A stretch of DNA of 64,000 nucleotides from NCBI RefSeq assembly GCF_008329645.1, contig NZ_CP043474.1:1364001-1428000 (forward strand), read 5' to 3'. Both the position numbers and the translations under genes were made by a program. Below the pieces are notes generated by a model. That model saw nothing but the letters and a program-made list of their open reading frames with translations, was not told the DNA's origin and searched no databases. Below are positions 44,990 to 53,450 of this stretch, in pieces; positions within the stretch are counted from its first letter, which is position 1, and the number at the start of each line of letters is the position of its first letter. The DNA is from Mycolicibacterium grossiae. Lineage in GTDB: Bacteria > Actinomycetota > Actinomycetes > Mycobacteriales > Mycobacteriaceae.

Positions 44990-45664
44990 GTGAACGAGGT
45001 GCTCGCGCGCGCCGGCATCTTCCAGGGGGTCGACCCCGCGGCCGTCGCCAAACTGACCGGCCGTTTGGACCCCGTCACCTTCCGCCGCGGTCAGTGCGTG
45101 TTCCTGGAGGGCGACGCCGGTGACCGGCTCTACGTGATCGTCGAGGGCAAGGTGAAGATCAGCCGGCGCGCGCTGGACGGTCGGGAGAACGTGCTCGCAG
45201 TCCTCGGCCCGGCGGAGATCTTCGGCGAACTCGCCCTGTTCGACCCCGGACCGCGCACGTCCACGGTGACCACGCTGACCAACTTGCGAGCCATGTCGAT
45301 GGACCGGGCGGCGTTGTCGGTGTGGATCCGCGACCATCCGGAGATCGCCGAGCAACTGCTGCGCGTTCTGGCCCGGCGGCTGCGTCGCACCAACGACATC
45401 GTGACCGACGTGATCTTCACCGACGTCCCCGGCCGCGTCGCCAAGCAACTCCTGACCCTGGCCCAGCGCTTCGGCGTGCGTGAGGGAGCTGCCCTGCGGG
45501 TGGACCACGAACTCACGCAACTCGAGCTGGCGCAGCTGGTGGGGTCGTCGCGGGAAACGGTGAACAAGGCACTCGGCGAGTTCACCCAGCGCGGCTGGAT
45601 TCGCGTGCAGGGCAAGACGGTCTTCATCGAGGCACCCGAGCGGCTGGCGCGGCGGGCCCGTTAG
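44990..45664 (+). CDS. Crp/Fnr-family cAMP-binding regulator (second Crp type)
   Basis: cAMP receptor protein of 224 residues, similar along its length to Crp (Rv3676) of M. tuberculosis. The cyclic nucleotide pocket has the phosphate-binding cassette [15 protein letters not shown] intact, followed by the C-helix and a winged helix with [21 protein letters not shown]. Rapid growers such as M. smegmatis carry two Crp paralogues; divergence from Rv3676 at many positions suggests this is the less conserved one, which is an inference. The GTG at 44990 follows GAGAGGA. A short hairpin after the stop (45676-45693) may end transcription. Confidence 0.92.
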   Translation: MNEVLARAGIFQGVDPAAVAKLTGRLDPVTFRRGQCVFLEGDAGDRLYVIVEGKVKISRRALDGRENVLAVLGPAEIFGELALFDPGPRTSTVTTLTNLRAMSMDRAALSVWIRDHPEIAEQLLRVLARRLRRTNDIVTDVIFTDVPGRVAKQLLTLAQRFGVREGAALRVDHELTQLELAQLVGSSRETVNKALGEFTQRGWIRVQGKTVFIEAPERLARRAR

Positions 45665-46000
45665 GCGTCGGGCCGGTCCGTCATGCCACGGACGTGGTGC
45701 TGAGCAGTTGCATAGCATCACGTCGATCTCTACCGTGGTCTGCGGCGTGCCCGCCCGCGCCGAGCAAGTTCGGCGTCGGTGCCGTCGGTGGCCCGCGCCG
45801 GGGAGAACCTCGCGGTGTTCCTCATGTGGCGAACGTGGAAGGTGCGGTTCCCTGGTGTGTGGGTCATGGCGAGACGAGCATCATCACCGCGGACGGAGAG
45901 GCACTGCGGGACGACCGCCGTGGATCCACGGCCACGATGCGCCGCCCGGCGCTGGTGACCCGATCGCCGAGATAGCGCGCAACGGTCGGAGGCACGTCGC
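45665..46000. other. intergenic region after the crp paralogue
   Basis: A 336-base gap. It begins with a 6-bp hairpin GTCCGT-N6-ACGGAC (45676-45693), a weak terminator candidate. I see no convincing gene in the remainder; GGAGG at its end is the ribosome binding site for the DUF4393 gene. Confidence 0.5.
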
Positions 46001-46645
46001 GTGATTCCGCTCTGGTGGCTGTGGCGGGCACTCCGGTCGATGATGCTGTTCGTCGATCGGCTCGTTCCCGGATCACGTCCGCCGACCGTGCACGCCGAGG
46101 TCTCCGACACCGGTGCGCTCCGGAAGGCCCCGCCCGAGAGCGCGTCCGCGACGTCGGTGGAGCCGCGCGCGATCGAACCACCCTCGGCAGGAGAGGTGCT
46201 CGACGCGCTGATGGCCCGGTCGATGTACGCCAACCCGGCGCAAAGCAGGGAGACCCTGCACCGGGCGTTGATCGAACGGCTGGTGCCCGACGAGGCGCGC
46301 ATCCTCGCGGCGCTGTCGGACGGGTCCGTCTACCCCGTCATCCACGTTGCCGAGCCGGGCGGCGCCGCGTGGGCCGCACAGAACGCGTCCACGGTCGGAC
46401 GCGCCGCCGGCGTGTCACTTCCGCACCACACCCCTGGGTATCTCACGCGACTGCAGTCGCTCGGCGTGGTGACGATGGGGCCGGAAGTGGAGTCGATGCG
46501 CGATGAATACGAGCTGCTGCTGACCGACGCGGCCGTGAACGCCGCGCTGAAGACGGCGCGACGAGGCCTGCGGCCGCCGCGCATCGTGCGCGCTTCGGTG
46601 CGGATGTCCGACTTGGGACGCGATCTGTGGGAGGCGGTCACATGA
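46001..46645 (+). CDS. Abi-alpha (DUF4393) family protein
   Basis: Protein of 214 residues with the DUF4393/Abi-alpha pattern in its second half: HRALIERLVPDEARILAALSDG, YLTRLQSLGVV and a C-terminal YELLLTDAAV...RMSDLGRDLWEAV. The N-terminus holds a short hydrophobic segment. Members have been linked by name to abortive infection, but this branch is widespread in mycobacteria without phage context. The GTG at 46001 follows GGAGG. ATGA at 46642-46645 couples it to the DUF445 gene. Confidence 0.7.
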   Translation: MIPLWWLWRALRSMMLFVDRLVPGSRPPTVHAEVSDTGALRKAPPESASATSVEPRAIEPPSAGEVLDALMARSMYANPAQSRETLHRALIERLVPDEARILAALSDGSVYPVIHVAEPGGAAWAAQNASTVGRAAGVSLPHHTPGYLTRLQSLGVVTMGPEVESMRDEYELLLTDAAVNAALKTARRGLRPPRIVRASVRMSDLGRDLWEAVT

Positions 46646-47877
46646 CGGAACTGTTCGCGCACGCGTTCTCCTACCCGTGGTGGGTGTACGTGTCCATACC
46701 GCTGGGCGCTGCCCTGGTGGGGTGGGCGACGAAGATCCTCGCGCTCAAGATGATGTTCCATCCGGTGGAGTTCCGCGGCATTCCGCCGTACCTCGGCTGG
46801 CAGGGGCAGATCCCGAAGCGCGCACCGAAGATGGCTGCGGTAGCGGTTGATTCGTTGACCTCCGGGATCATCGACCCCAAGGAGATGTTCGACAAGATCG
46901 ATCCCGACGAACTCGCCGCAGAACTCGGTGCGCCGCTGCACGACGCCGCCGAGGAACTCGTCGACACCATGATGTCGTCGTTTCAGCCCCAAGTCTGGCG
47001 AGCGACGCCCGACCGGGTGAAGAAGCTCATCGTGGCCAACGTCGAAGGCCGCATCCCGGCGGCGTCGCGGGCAATGTTCACCGAGTTCCGTGACCAGGTC
47101 GATCAGATCTTCGACATCAAGCACATGGTGGTGACCAACCTCGTCCGCGACAAGCAGACGTTGAATGCGGTGTTCCAGGACATCGGCCGCCCCGCCTTCA
47201 CGTTCCTCATCCGCGCCGGGCTCGTCTTCGGCTTCGTCATCGGCATCATCCAGATGGTGGTCTTCGGTCTCACGGGATGGCACCTGGCGCTCCCGCTGTT
47301 CGGCCTACTGACCGGCGGCCTCACCGACTACGTGGCGCTCCAGATGATCTTCCGACCGCTGCAGCGGCGATCCGTCATGCCCGGCGTCCGCTGGCAGGGC
47401 GTCTTCCAGGCCCGCCGCGAGGAAGTGATCCGGGGTTATGCGGCGCTGATGGCGCAGGAGATCTTCACGCCGAAGGCGATCATGGAGAGCCTGCTGACCG
47501 GGCCGATGTCGGACAAGTTCTTCGACGTCATCCAGACCGAGATCTCCCGCACCATCGACGACCAGTTGGGCTTCACCGGCCGCATCATCACACTGGTGGG
47601 AGGCCGGCAGTACCAGGAGATGAAGGCCACCGTGGCCGCCTCCATGATCGAGCGCCTTCCGGAGACGTCGGCCCACATCGAGGCCTACACCGCGCAGCGG
47701 CTCGACCTGGAGAACACCATGATCGACAAGATGCGCGAGCTGGACGCACTGTCCTACGAGAACCTGCTGCGCCCGGCGTTCAAGGACGACGAGTGGATCA
47801 TCGTCGTCCTCGGTGCCGCGTTGGGATTCCTCTTCGGCGAGCTGCAGTCTCAGCTCATCCTGCTGCTCGCGGGGTGA
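46642..47877 (+). CDS. DUF445-family membrane protein
   Basis: Membrane protein of 411 residues. The N-terminal helix (about 12-35) has the motif GWATKILALKMMFHPVEFRGI. A long amphipathic region and a central hairpin of helices (about 190-230) with the repeated motif DYVALQMIFRPLQ follow, and a final helix (about 390-411) anchors the end. The internal repeat of the NxxAlxmmF-P motif is characteristic of DUF445. The function is unknown. It is translationally coupled to the DUF4393 gene. Confidence 0.85.
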   Translation: MTELFAHAFSYPWWVYVSIPLGAALVGWATKILALKMMFHPVEFRGIPPYLGWQGQIPKRAPKMAAVAVDSLTSGIIDPKEMFDKIDPDELAAELGAPLHDAAEELVDTMMSSFQPQVWRATPDRVKKLIVANVEGRIPAASRAMFTEFRDQVDQIFDIKHMVVTNLVRDKQTLNAVFQDIGRPAFTFLIRAGLVFGFVIGIIQMVVFGLTGWHLALPLFGLLTGGLTDYVALQMIFRPLQRRSVMPGVRWQGVFQARREEVIRGYAALMAQEIFTPKAIMESLLTGPMSDKFFDVIQTEISRTIDDQLGFTGRIITLVGGRQYQEMKATVAASMIERLPETSAHIEAYTAQRLDLENTMIDKMRELDALSYENLLRPAFKDDEWIIVVLGAALGFLFGELQSQLILLLAG

Positions 47878-47883
47878 CCAACG

Positions 47884-48078
47884 TCAGCTGGTCGCAGGAG
47901 CCAACGGCTCGTCGACAGCAGCGGCGTCCGCGCGATTCGCCACGAACAGTCCCGTGGCCGCCAGCAGTGCCGCCGCGACCGTGGCGGCCAGCGTCATCGT
48001 CGCCGCACCGGTGAGATAACCGACGACCGCCAACGCCGCCGCGGCCACACTCACCATCACCAGCGCTATACCCCTCAT
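47884..48078 (-). CDS. small two-helix membrane protein
   Basis: Hypothetical 64-residue protein. From the ATG at 48078 it has two hydrophobic helices (about 3-24 and 27-49) and an acidic tail. A longer version from a TTG at 48114 would add twelve residues. No strong ribosome binding site is visible. It converges on DUF445 and diverges from the TPP riboswitch. I do not recognise the family. Confidence 0.5.
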   Translation of the reverse strand: MRGIALVMVSVAAAALAVVGYLTGAATMTLAATVAAALLAATGLFVANRADAAAVDEPLAPATS

Positions 48079-48182
48079 CACCGCATCACGATTACCGGAA
48101 TGGCCCCGATCCAAACCACGACACCGCCGCGGCCGGCCGGACGTCGCCGCGCGCGTGGTCGTGGCCTACATTCGGACGTGAC

Positions 48183-48272
48183 ACCACACGGGAGCGCGCA
48201 ACGGGCGCGCTGAGAGGACGGCTGGGCCGTCGACCGTACGAACCTGACCGGGTCATGCCGGCGTAGGGAGTG
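48183..48272 (+). promoter_or_regulatory. TPP riboswitch (THI element)
   Basis: All conserved blocks of the thiamine pyrophosphate aptamer are present in order: CACACGGGAGC at the start, GCTGAGAGG (48209-48217) and GACCGTACGAACCTGACCGG (48232-48251) with CATGCCGGCGTAGGGAGTG at the end. The last block contains GGGAG (48266-48270), which is also the ribosome binding site of ykoE seven bases before its ATG. TPP binding would therefore hide the site and stop translation. Confidence 0.95.
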
Positions 48273-48277
48273 AAGCG

Positions 48278-48904
48278 ATGACGACGTCCTTGGGCTCGAT
48301 GCACGACGGCACCCGCCGCACACCTCGCTGGCGGGTGATCGACATCGTCGTCGCAAGCGTCCTCGCCGTCGCGTCGGGACTGGTGTTCGTGCTCTGGAAC
48401 GTCGCCGTCAATCCGATCAGCGCACCGTTGGGCGCGGTCCTGCCGGGCCTCAATGCCCTGCTCGGCGGCGGCTGGCTCTTCGCCGGTGTGCTCACCGCGC
48501 TGGTCGTGCGCAAACCGGGCGCGGCACTGTACGGCGAGATGGTGGCCGCATCGCTCTCGGCGCTGGTGGGCAATCAGTGGGGGATCCTGACCCTGGAGTC
48601 CGGCTTGGTGCAGGGCCTGGCAGCCGAACTCGTCTTCGCCCTGTTCCTCTATCGACGGTGGGGGCTGCCCACCGCGGCGCTCTCCGGTGCGGCGGCGGGG
48701 TTGGCGATGGCGATCAACGACCTGATCCTCTGGTACCCCGGCTCGACGGCAGCCTTTGCGGCGGTCTACACGATCGCCGGGATCGCATCTGGTGCCGTCC
48801 TCGCCGGGGTGGTGTCGTGGTTCGTCGTGCGCGCCCTGGCCCGTACCGGCGCGCTGTCGCGCTTCGCTTCCGGCCGTCAGGTCCGCCAAGCCGACCCCTC
48901 GTGA
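48278..48904 (+). CDS. ykoE: ECF transporter S component YkoE (thiamine precursor)
   Basis: Substrate-binding membrane subunit (208 residues, about five to six helices) of an energy-coupling-factor importer, predicted to take up hydroxymethylpyrimidine or thiamine. Family segments GALLGGGWLF-like, GEMVAASLSALVGNQWG and the closing C-terminal helix match YkoE. It is directly governed by the TPP riboswitch upstream. GTGA at 48901-48904 links it to the ATPase gene. Confidence 0.92.
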   Translation: MTTSLGSMHDGTRRTPRWRVIDIVVASVLAVASGLVFVLWNVAVNPISAPLGAVLPGLNALLGGGWLFAGVLTALVVRKPGAALYGEMVAASLSALVGNQWGILTLESGLVQGLAAELVFALFLYRRWGLPTAALSGAAAGLAMAINDLILWYPGSTAAFAAVYTIAGIASGAVLAGVVSWFVVRALARTGALSRFASGRQVRQADPS

Positions 48905-50391
48905 CTCCGCCGCGTCCGCACCATGCGGGCGGCGCCCGGATCGAGGCCCGCGACTGGGGATGGCAGCACGCGGGACGTGCACGCCCGACGATCTCCGGGC
49001 TCGACCTCGTCGTCGCACCCGGGCAGCGGGTGCTGCTGCTGGGAGCGTCCGGCTCGGGCAAGTCGACCGTCCTACTCGGCCTCGCCGGCCTCCTCGGCGG
49101 CAGCGAAGACGGTCACCAGACGGGGCAGCTGCTCGTCGACGGCGCACCGCCCGCGCAGAACCGGCAGCGCATCGGCATGGTCCTGCAGGATCCCGACGGC
49201 CAGGTCATCCTGCCGCGCATCGGTGACGACGTCGCCTTCGGCATGGAGAACTTCGGCGTACCCCGGGAGGCGATCTGGCCCCGGGTCGCCGAGAGCCTCG
49301 CCGCGGTCGGGCTGCACCTCCCGCTCGACCGCCGGACGTCGGCGCTGTCGGGCGGGCAGAAGCAGCGCCTCGCACTTGCCGGTGTCCTAGCCATGGCACC
49401 CGGGGTGATCCTCCTCGACGAACCGACGGCCAACCTCGATCCGCAGGGCGTCCTCGAGGTCCGCGACGCCGTCGCCGTCGCCGCAGCGCGCACCGGCGCC
49501 ACGCTCGTCGTCGTCGAACACCGCACGTCGGTCTGGTTGCCCGTCGTCGACCGCGTGGTGGTGCTCGGCGCCGCGGGCGAAGTCATCGCCGACGGGCCGC
49601 CGGACGAGACGGTTACCCGCGAACGCGAGCACCTCACCTCTGCCGGCGTCTGGGTGCCCGGTGGCGCACTGCCCCAGCTCACCCGCACCCGCCGCACCGA
49701 CCGGGACAGTCAGCTGACCGCGTCCGAACTCGAGGTGGGCCAGCCGGGTGCCCCGTCCCTGCGGCACCGTCTCGACGTCGACATCCCCTCGGGCACGACG
49801 ACGGTCATCACCGGGCCCAACGGCGTCGGCAAGTCCACGCTCGCGCTGACGCTCGGCGGTCTACTGCCGGCGCGGCGAGGCCGCCTGGAGGCGGCCGCCG
49901 ACCTGGCGCCGCACCCGCGGCGACGCGACCCGGCCCGGTGGCGCTCGCGCGAACTGCTCACCCGCATCGGCAGCGTCTTCCAGGATCCCGAGCACCAGTT
50001 CCTCACCGGTCGGGTGCGCGACGAGGTGGCGCTCGGACCGCGTGCGCTGCGGCGTTCCGACGCGGCGGTCACCGGCGTCGTCGACGAGATCCTCGGACGG
50101 CTTCGGCTGGCCCACCTCGCCGACGCCAATCCCTACACCCTCTCCGGTGGCGAGAAGCGCCGACTTTCCGTGGCGACCGTGCTCGCCACCAGGCCGCGGG
50201 TCGTCGTGCTCGACGAACCGACCTTCGGCCAGGACCGCACCACCTGGGAGGAACTCGTCCGACTGTTGGCGGCCGCCGCTGACGATGGCATCGCGGTGGT
50301 GGCCGGCACCCACGACCTCGACCTCGTCGAGGTGCTGGCCGATCGACGCATCGACCTGCCGGCGCAGCCCGCGCCGGCCGTGGCGTCGTGA
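48901..50391 (+). CDS. ykoD: ECF transporter duplicated ATPase YkoD
   Basis: A 496-residue protein with two fused ABC ATPase domains powering the thiamine-precursor ECF transporter. Domain 1 has GASGSGKST, LSGGQKQRLALAG and VILLDEPTANLD. Domain 2 has GPNGVGKST, LSGGEKRRLSVAT and VVVLDEPTFGQD. Both Walker A, signature and Walker B motifs look intact, so both sites may hydrolyse ATP. The GTG start overlaps the ykoE stop and its own stop overlaps ykoC (GTGA, 50388-50391). Confidence 0.94.
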   Translation: MTPPRPHHAGGARIEARDWGWQHAGRARPTISGLDLVVAPGQRVLLLGASGSGKSTVLLGLAGLLGGSEDGHQTGQLLVDGAPPAQNRQRIGMVLQDPDGQVILPRIGDDVAFGMENFGVPREAIWPRVAESLAAVGLHLPLDRRTSALSGGQKQRLALAGVLAMAPGVILLDEPTANLDPQGVLEVRDAVAVAAARTGATLVVVEHRTSVWLPVVDRVVVLGAAGEVIADGPPDETVTREREHLTSAGVWVPGGALPQLTRTRRTDRDSQLTASELEVGQPGAPSLRHRLDVDIPSGTTTVITGPNGVGKSTLALTLGGLLPARRGRLEAAADLAPHPRRRDPARWRSRELLTRIGSVFQDPEHQFLTGRVRDEVALGPRALRRSDAAVTGVVDEILGRLRLAHLADANPYTLSGGEKRRLSVATVLATRPRVVVLDEPTFGQDRTTWEELVRLLAAAADDGIAVVAGTHDLDLVEVLADRRIDLPAQPAPAVAS

Positions 50392-51158
50392 CGGCGCCGC
50401 CGACGAGCCGTACTCGGCGCGTCAACCCCGTCGCGACGCTGGCGGCCACGGCGATCATCGCCGGCGCGCTCGTCCTCAGCGTCGACTGGGTGTCTTCATC
50501 GACGGCGCTCGTCCTCGAGGTCCTGGTGATCGCCGTTCTGCGAATCCCGTTGCGCGCGTTGGTCCGTCGCCTGGTGCCGCTTGGGCTCGCGGCCGTGCTG
50601 ACGGCGCTCACCATCCTGCTGTACGGACAGCCGTCGGGGACGATCCACTGGCACTTCCTGCTCGTCACCGTCAGCGACGGATCCATCGACCTGTCACTGG
50701 CGACGCTGTTGCGGGTACTGGCGATCGCGCTACCGTCGGTGGCCCTGTTCATCGGTACCGATCCGACCGAACTGGCCGACGCGCTCGGTCAGGTCCTGCG
50801 GATGCCGTCGCGTTTCGTCCTCGGCGCGTTGGCGGGAATCCGTCTCGTCGGGATCCTCGGCGACGACTGGCGCACCATCGGGCATGCCCGCCGCGCCAGG
50901 GGCGTGGGCGACCACGCCCGCGTCCGCCGGACCGCGGGCCAGGCCTTCGCGCTGCTGGTGTCTGCGATCCGGCGCGGCTCCATGCTGGCCACCGCCATGG
51001 AGGCCCGCGGCCTGGGCGCCCATCCGACGCGGACCTGGGCACGTCCGTCGTCGCTGCACGCGCGGGACGCGGCGTTGATCGCCGCGGGCGTCGTCATCGC
51101 GGCCACGGCCGTCGGCGCATCGGTGCTGAGCGGGCACTGGAACTTCATTGGACGCTGA
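50388..51158 (+). CDS. ykoC: ECF transporter T component YkoC
   Basis: Transmembrane coupling subunit of the ECF importer, 256 residues with about five helices. The two coupling-helix motifs are recognisable as ARRARG (near 167-172) and AMEARGLG (near 203-210), the Ala-Arg-Gly signatures of EcfT. The N-terminus is basic. It completes the ykoEDC operon, all three genes overlapping by four bases. Confidence 0.92.
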   Translation: MTAPPTSRTRRVNPVATLAATAIIAGALVLSVDWVSSSTALVLEVLVIAVLRIPLRALVRRLVPLGLAAVLTALTILLYGQPSGTIHWHFLLVTVSDGSIDLSLATLLRVLAIALPSVALFIGTDPTELADALGQVLRMPSRFVLGALAGIRLVGILGDDWRTIGHARRARGVGDHARVRRTAGQAFALLVSAIRRGSMLATAMEARGLGAHPTRTWARPSSLHARDAALIAAGVVIAATAVGASVLSGHWNFIGR

Positions 51159-51163
51159 CTGCA

Positions 51164-51685
51164 TTGGACGTTGACGCGATCGGTCGCCACCTCGTGCGCG
51201 TGGCAGCGAGCACCGTCCTGATCGACGGACGCTCCGGTGCCGGCAAGACCACGCTCGCCCGGCACCTGAAACGCCGCTGGCCCGGCAGCGTCGTGGTGCA
51301 CCTCGACGCCGTCTACCCGGGGTGGGACGGCCTGCTGGCCGGCGCGGAACACGTGCGCGCGGAGCTACTTTCGCCGCGGCGCCGGGGAGATGCTGGTCGG
51401 TGGCAGCGGTGGAGCTGGGTCACCTCGTCGCCCGCCGAGTGGCACACCGTCGCACACGACCGGCCGCTCATCGTCGAGGGGTGCGGGGCGCTCACGCCCG
51501 CCACGCGGGCGCTTGCGGACGTCGCGATCTGGGTCGAGTGCGCGGAGCCCATCCGCAAGCAACGTGCGCTCCGACGGGACGGCGACACGCTGGCCGCACA
51601 CTGGGACCATTGGGCGGCACAGGAGCGCGACCACATCGACCGCCACGACCCGCACGGGCTGGCCGACATCGTCGTGACGGATTGA
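51164..51685 (+). CDS. P-loop kinase-like ATP-binding protein
   Basis: Cytoplasmic P-loop protein of 173 residues. Walker A GRSGAGKTTLA lies near the N-terminus, followed by VVVHLDAVYPGWDGL, as in small uridine kinase or shikimate kinase-like enzymes, and a lid-like basic region (EPIRKQRALRRDGD). The likely start is TTG at 51164, six bases after the ykoC stop, so the gene belongs to the riboswitch operon by position. A role in phosphorylating an imported compound is conceivable but unproven. Confidence 0.72.
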   Translation: MDVDAIGRHLVRVAASTVLIDGRSGAGKTTLARHLKRRWPGSVVVHLDAVYPGWDGLLAGAEHVRAELLSPRRRGDAGRWQRWSWVTSSPAEWHTVAHDRPLIVEGCGALTPATRALADVAIWVECAEPIRKQRALRRDGDTLAAHWDHWAAQERDHIDRHDPHGLADIVVTD

Positions 51686-51710
51686 TGCCGCTGAGGGTAG
51701 GGCTGCGGCG

Positions 51711-52373
51711 CTACGTGGCGCGCCATTCCGCGGTGCGTTCCGGCGAGGCAGCGGCGAGCGCTCGGCGGGTCCCGTCGGCATCGAGGTCCTTGCCGTAGAC
51801 CGGCGAACCGGGTTGCTGCCGCCAGGATTCCGAGATGGGCCCGGCGTCGACCGGATCGAAGCCCAACGCGTCGACGACGTCGTGCACCAGGTCGCGGCCG
51901 GGTCCGTCGTCGCCCGCGACGGGCAGCGCGATGCGACCTGCCGTGCCGTGGGGCTTCCCGCTCTCCAGGAGGTGCTTCCACCAGATGCCGTTGAACACCT
52001 TGTACACCGGCGCGCCGATCTGCTCGGCGACCCACTGGCTCTCCACCATCCCGTCCTCGATCGCGTCGATGCGGCCGTCGCGCTGCTGCGGGTAGTAGTT
52101 GTTCGTCTCGATGACGGGCGCGCCCGGACGGCGTTCGTCGACGATGCCCGTCGCCAGGTCGGGCACGTTCTTCTGCGGGATGCTGACGATCACCAGGTCG
52201 GCGTCGCGGGCCGCATCCTTCGCCCACACCGCCGTCGCGCCGGTCTCGGCGGCGAGATCGCCGAGCGTCTCGGGCGAGCGCGAGTTGGCGACCGCCACGT
52301 CATGGCCGAGTTCCCGCAGACGCCGCGTCAACGTCCCGCCGATCAGCCCTGCTCCGATGATTCCGATTCGCAC
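51711..52373 (-). CDS. NAD(P)/F420-binding oxidoreductase
   Basis: Oxidoreductase of 220 residues with an N-terminal Rossmann motif GIIGAGLIGGTLTRRLRELG and the F420-NADP reductase-like segment VANSRSPETL and VIVSIPQKNVPDL. It belongs with the F420-dependent NADP reductase/ProC-like family (F420_oxidored). The specific cofactor pair is uncertain. The GTG at 52373 follows AGGAAGG; a GTG at 52391 would add six residues. Confidence 0.88.
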   Translation of the reverse strand: MRIGIIGAGLIGGTLTRRLRELGHDVAVANSRSPETLGDLAAETGATAVWAKDAARDADLVIVSIPQKNVPDLATGIVDERRPGAPVIETNNYYPQQRDGRIDAIEDGMVESQWVAEQIGAPVYKVFNGIWWKHLLESGKPHGTAGRIALPVAGDDGPGRDLVHDVVDALGFDPVDAGPISESWRQQPGSPVYGKDLDADGTRRALAAASPERTAEWRAT

Positions 52374-52551
52374 GTTGGCACCTTCCTGCACGCGCCGCCG
52401 TCGTTCGTCGCGCCGGCCACTGCTCAGCTACAACCGCGGGGGGCCCGTCGATAGTCCACGTCCCTTCGCGAACACGCCCCCATCCCGCAGCCCGTTGCCT
52501 ATCCTCGGGAGGCGCCGAACCATCGCGCGCGTCAATAACCCTGAGGGAGAG

Positions 52552-53436
52552 ATGACCACCCAACGCATCTGGGCGGGCCGGCCGCTGTGGCCCCTTGCCG
52601 TGTGCGCCGTCCTGCTGGCGGGATGCAGCAGCGACGACGCCGCCGGCCCGTCCGAGGTCACCGCCGAGCGGCCCGGACCGGCGACCACCGCGGTGCAGGC
52701 CGACGCGGCGGCACCCGAACCGGCCGATGGCCGCATGATCGTCCGGTGGGACGAGGCCACCAGCCAGGAAGCCATCGATGGCCGAAAGTTGCTGCAGGAC
52801 AATCAGGTCCTCGACACCATGGCGCAGGACGCCGACGACCTGCTGAAGCTGCCGCAGGACATCCAGCTGATCGGTGCGCAGTGCGACGAACCGAATGCGT
52901 TCTGGAGTCCCGAGGATCGCGCGATGACGATCTGCTACGAGGATCCGATGTCCGGGCTCGACATCTTCACCAAGGCCGGGGACGTCGATCCCGTCGCGTC
53001 CGCGGTCGGCGTCGAGATCGCGACGTTCTTCCACGAGATGGGTCACATGACCATCGATCTGTACGACCTCCCGGCGACGGGTCGCGAGGAGGACGTCGCC
53101 GATCAACTCGCCGCCTTCATGCTGCTACAGCCCGACGACGACGGGACACTCGATCCGGACGACGTGAAGGCCGTCGTCGATTCCGCCCGGGAATGGGACT
53201 ACTACGGACAGCTCGAGGACGAGGTGGACGACGATGCATTCGCCGACGAGCACTCACTCAACGAGACGCGCAAGTTCAACCTGCTGTGCTGGGTGTACGG
53301 CGCCGACCCGGAGGGCCAGGCCTACCTCGTCGACCAGGGCATGCTGCCCGAGCGCCGCGCGGAACGCTGTGAGGACGAGTGGTTCAAGCTGGACCGCGCA
53401 TGGTCGACGCTTCTCGGCCCACACCTGAAGGACTGA
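52552..53436 (+). CDS. DUF4344 metallopeptidase lipoprotein
   Basis: Exported lipoprotein of 294 residues. The signal peptide ends in LLAGC (lipobox). A zinc-protease motif HEMGH (H161, E162, H165) is followed by a conserved acidic segment REEDVADQLAAFMLL, where the glutamate could be the third ligand, as in DUF4344 proteins. Cysteine pairs (AQCDEP/MTICYED and LLCWVYG/ERCEDE) suggest disulfides. The substrate is unknown. GAGGGAGAG precedes the ATG. It converges on the LppW-like gene. Confidence 0.85.
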   Translation: MTTQRIWAGRPLWPLAVCAVLLAGCSSDDAAGPSEVTAERPGPATTAVQADAAAPEPADGRMIVRWDEATSQEAIDGRKLLQDNQVLDTMAQDADDLLKLPQDIQLIGAQCDEPNAFWSPEDRAMTICYEDPMSGLDIFTKAGDVDPVASAVGVEIATFFHEMGHMTIDLYDLPATGREEDVADQLAAFMLLQPDDDGTLDPDDVKAVVDSAREWDYYGQLEDEVDDDAFADEHSLNETRKFNLLCWVYGADPEGQAYLVDQGMLPERRAERCEDEWFKLDRAWSTLLGPHLKD

Positions 53437-53450
53437 CGGCGACGGTCCGG

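Noticed and set aside
45694..45975. Open frame of 93 codons after the crp paralogue
   Set aside because: The translation has no hydrophobic or conserved pattern and several overlapping frames are equally open; it looks like intergenic sequence.
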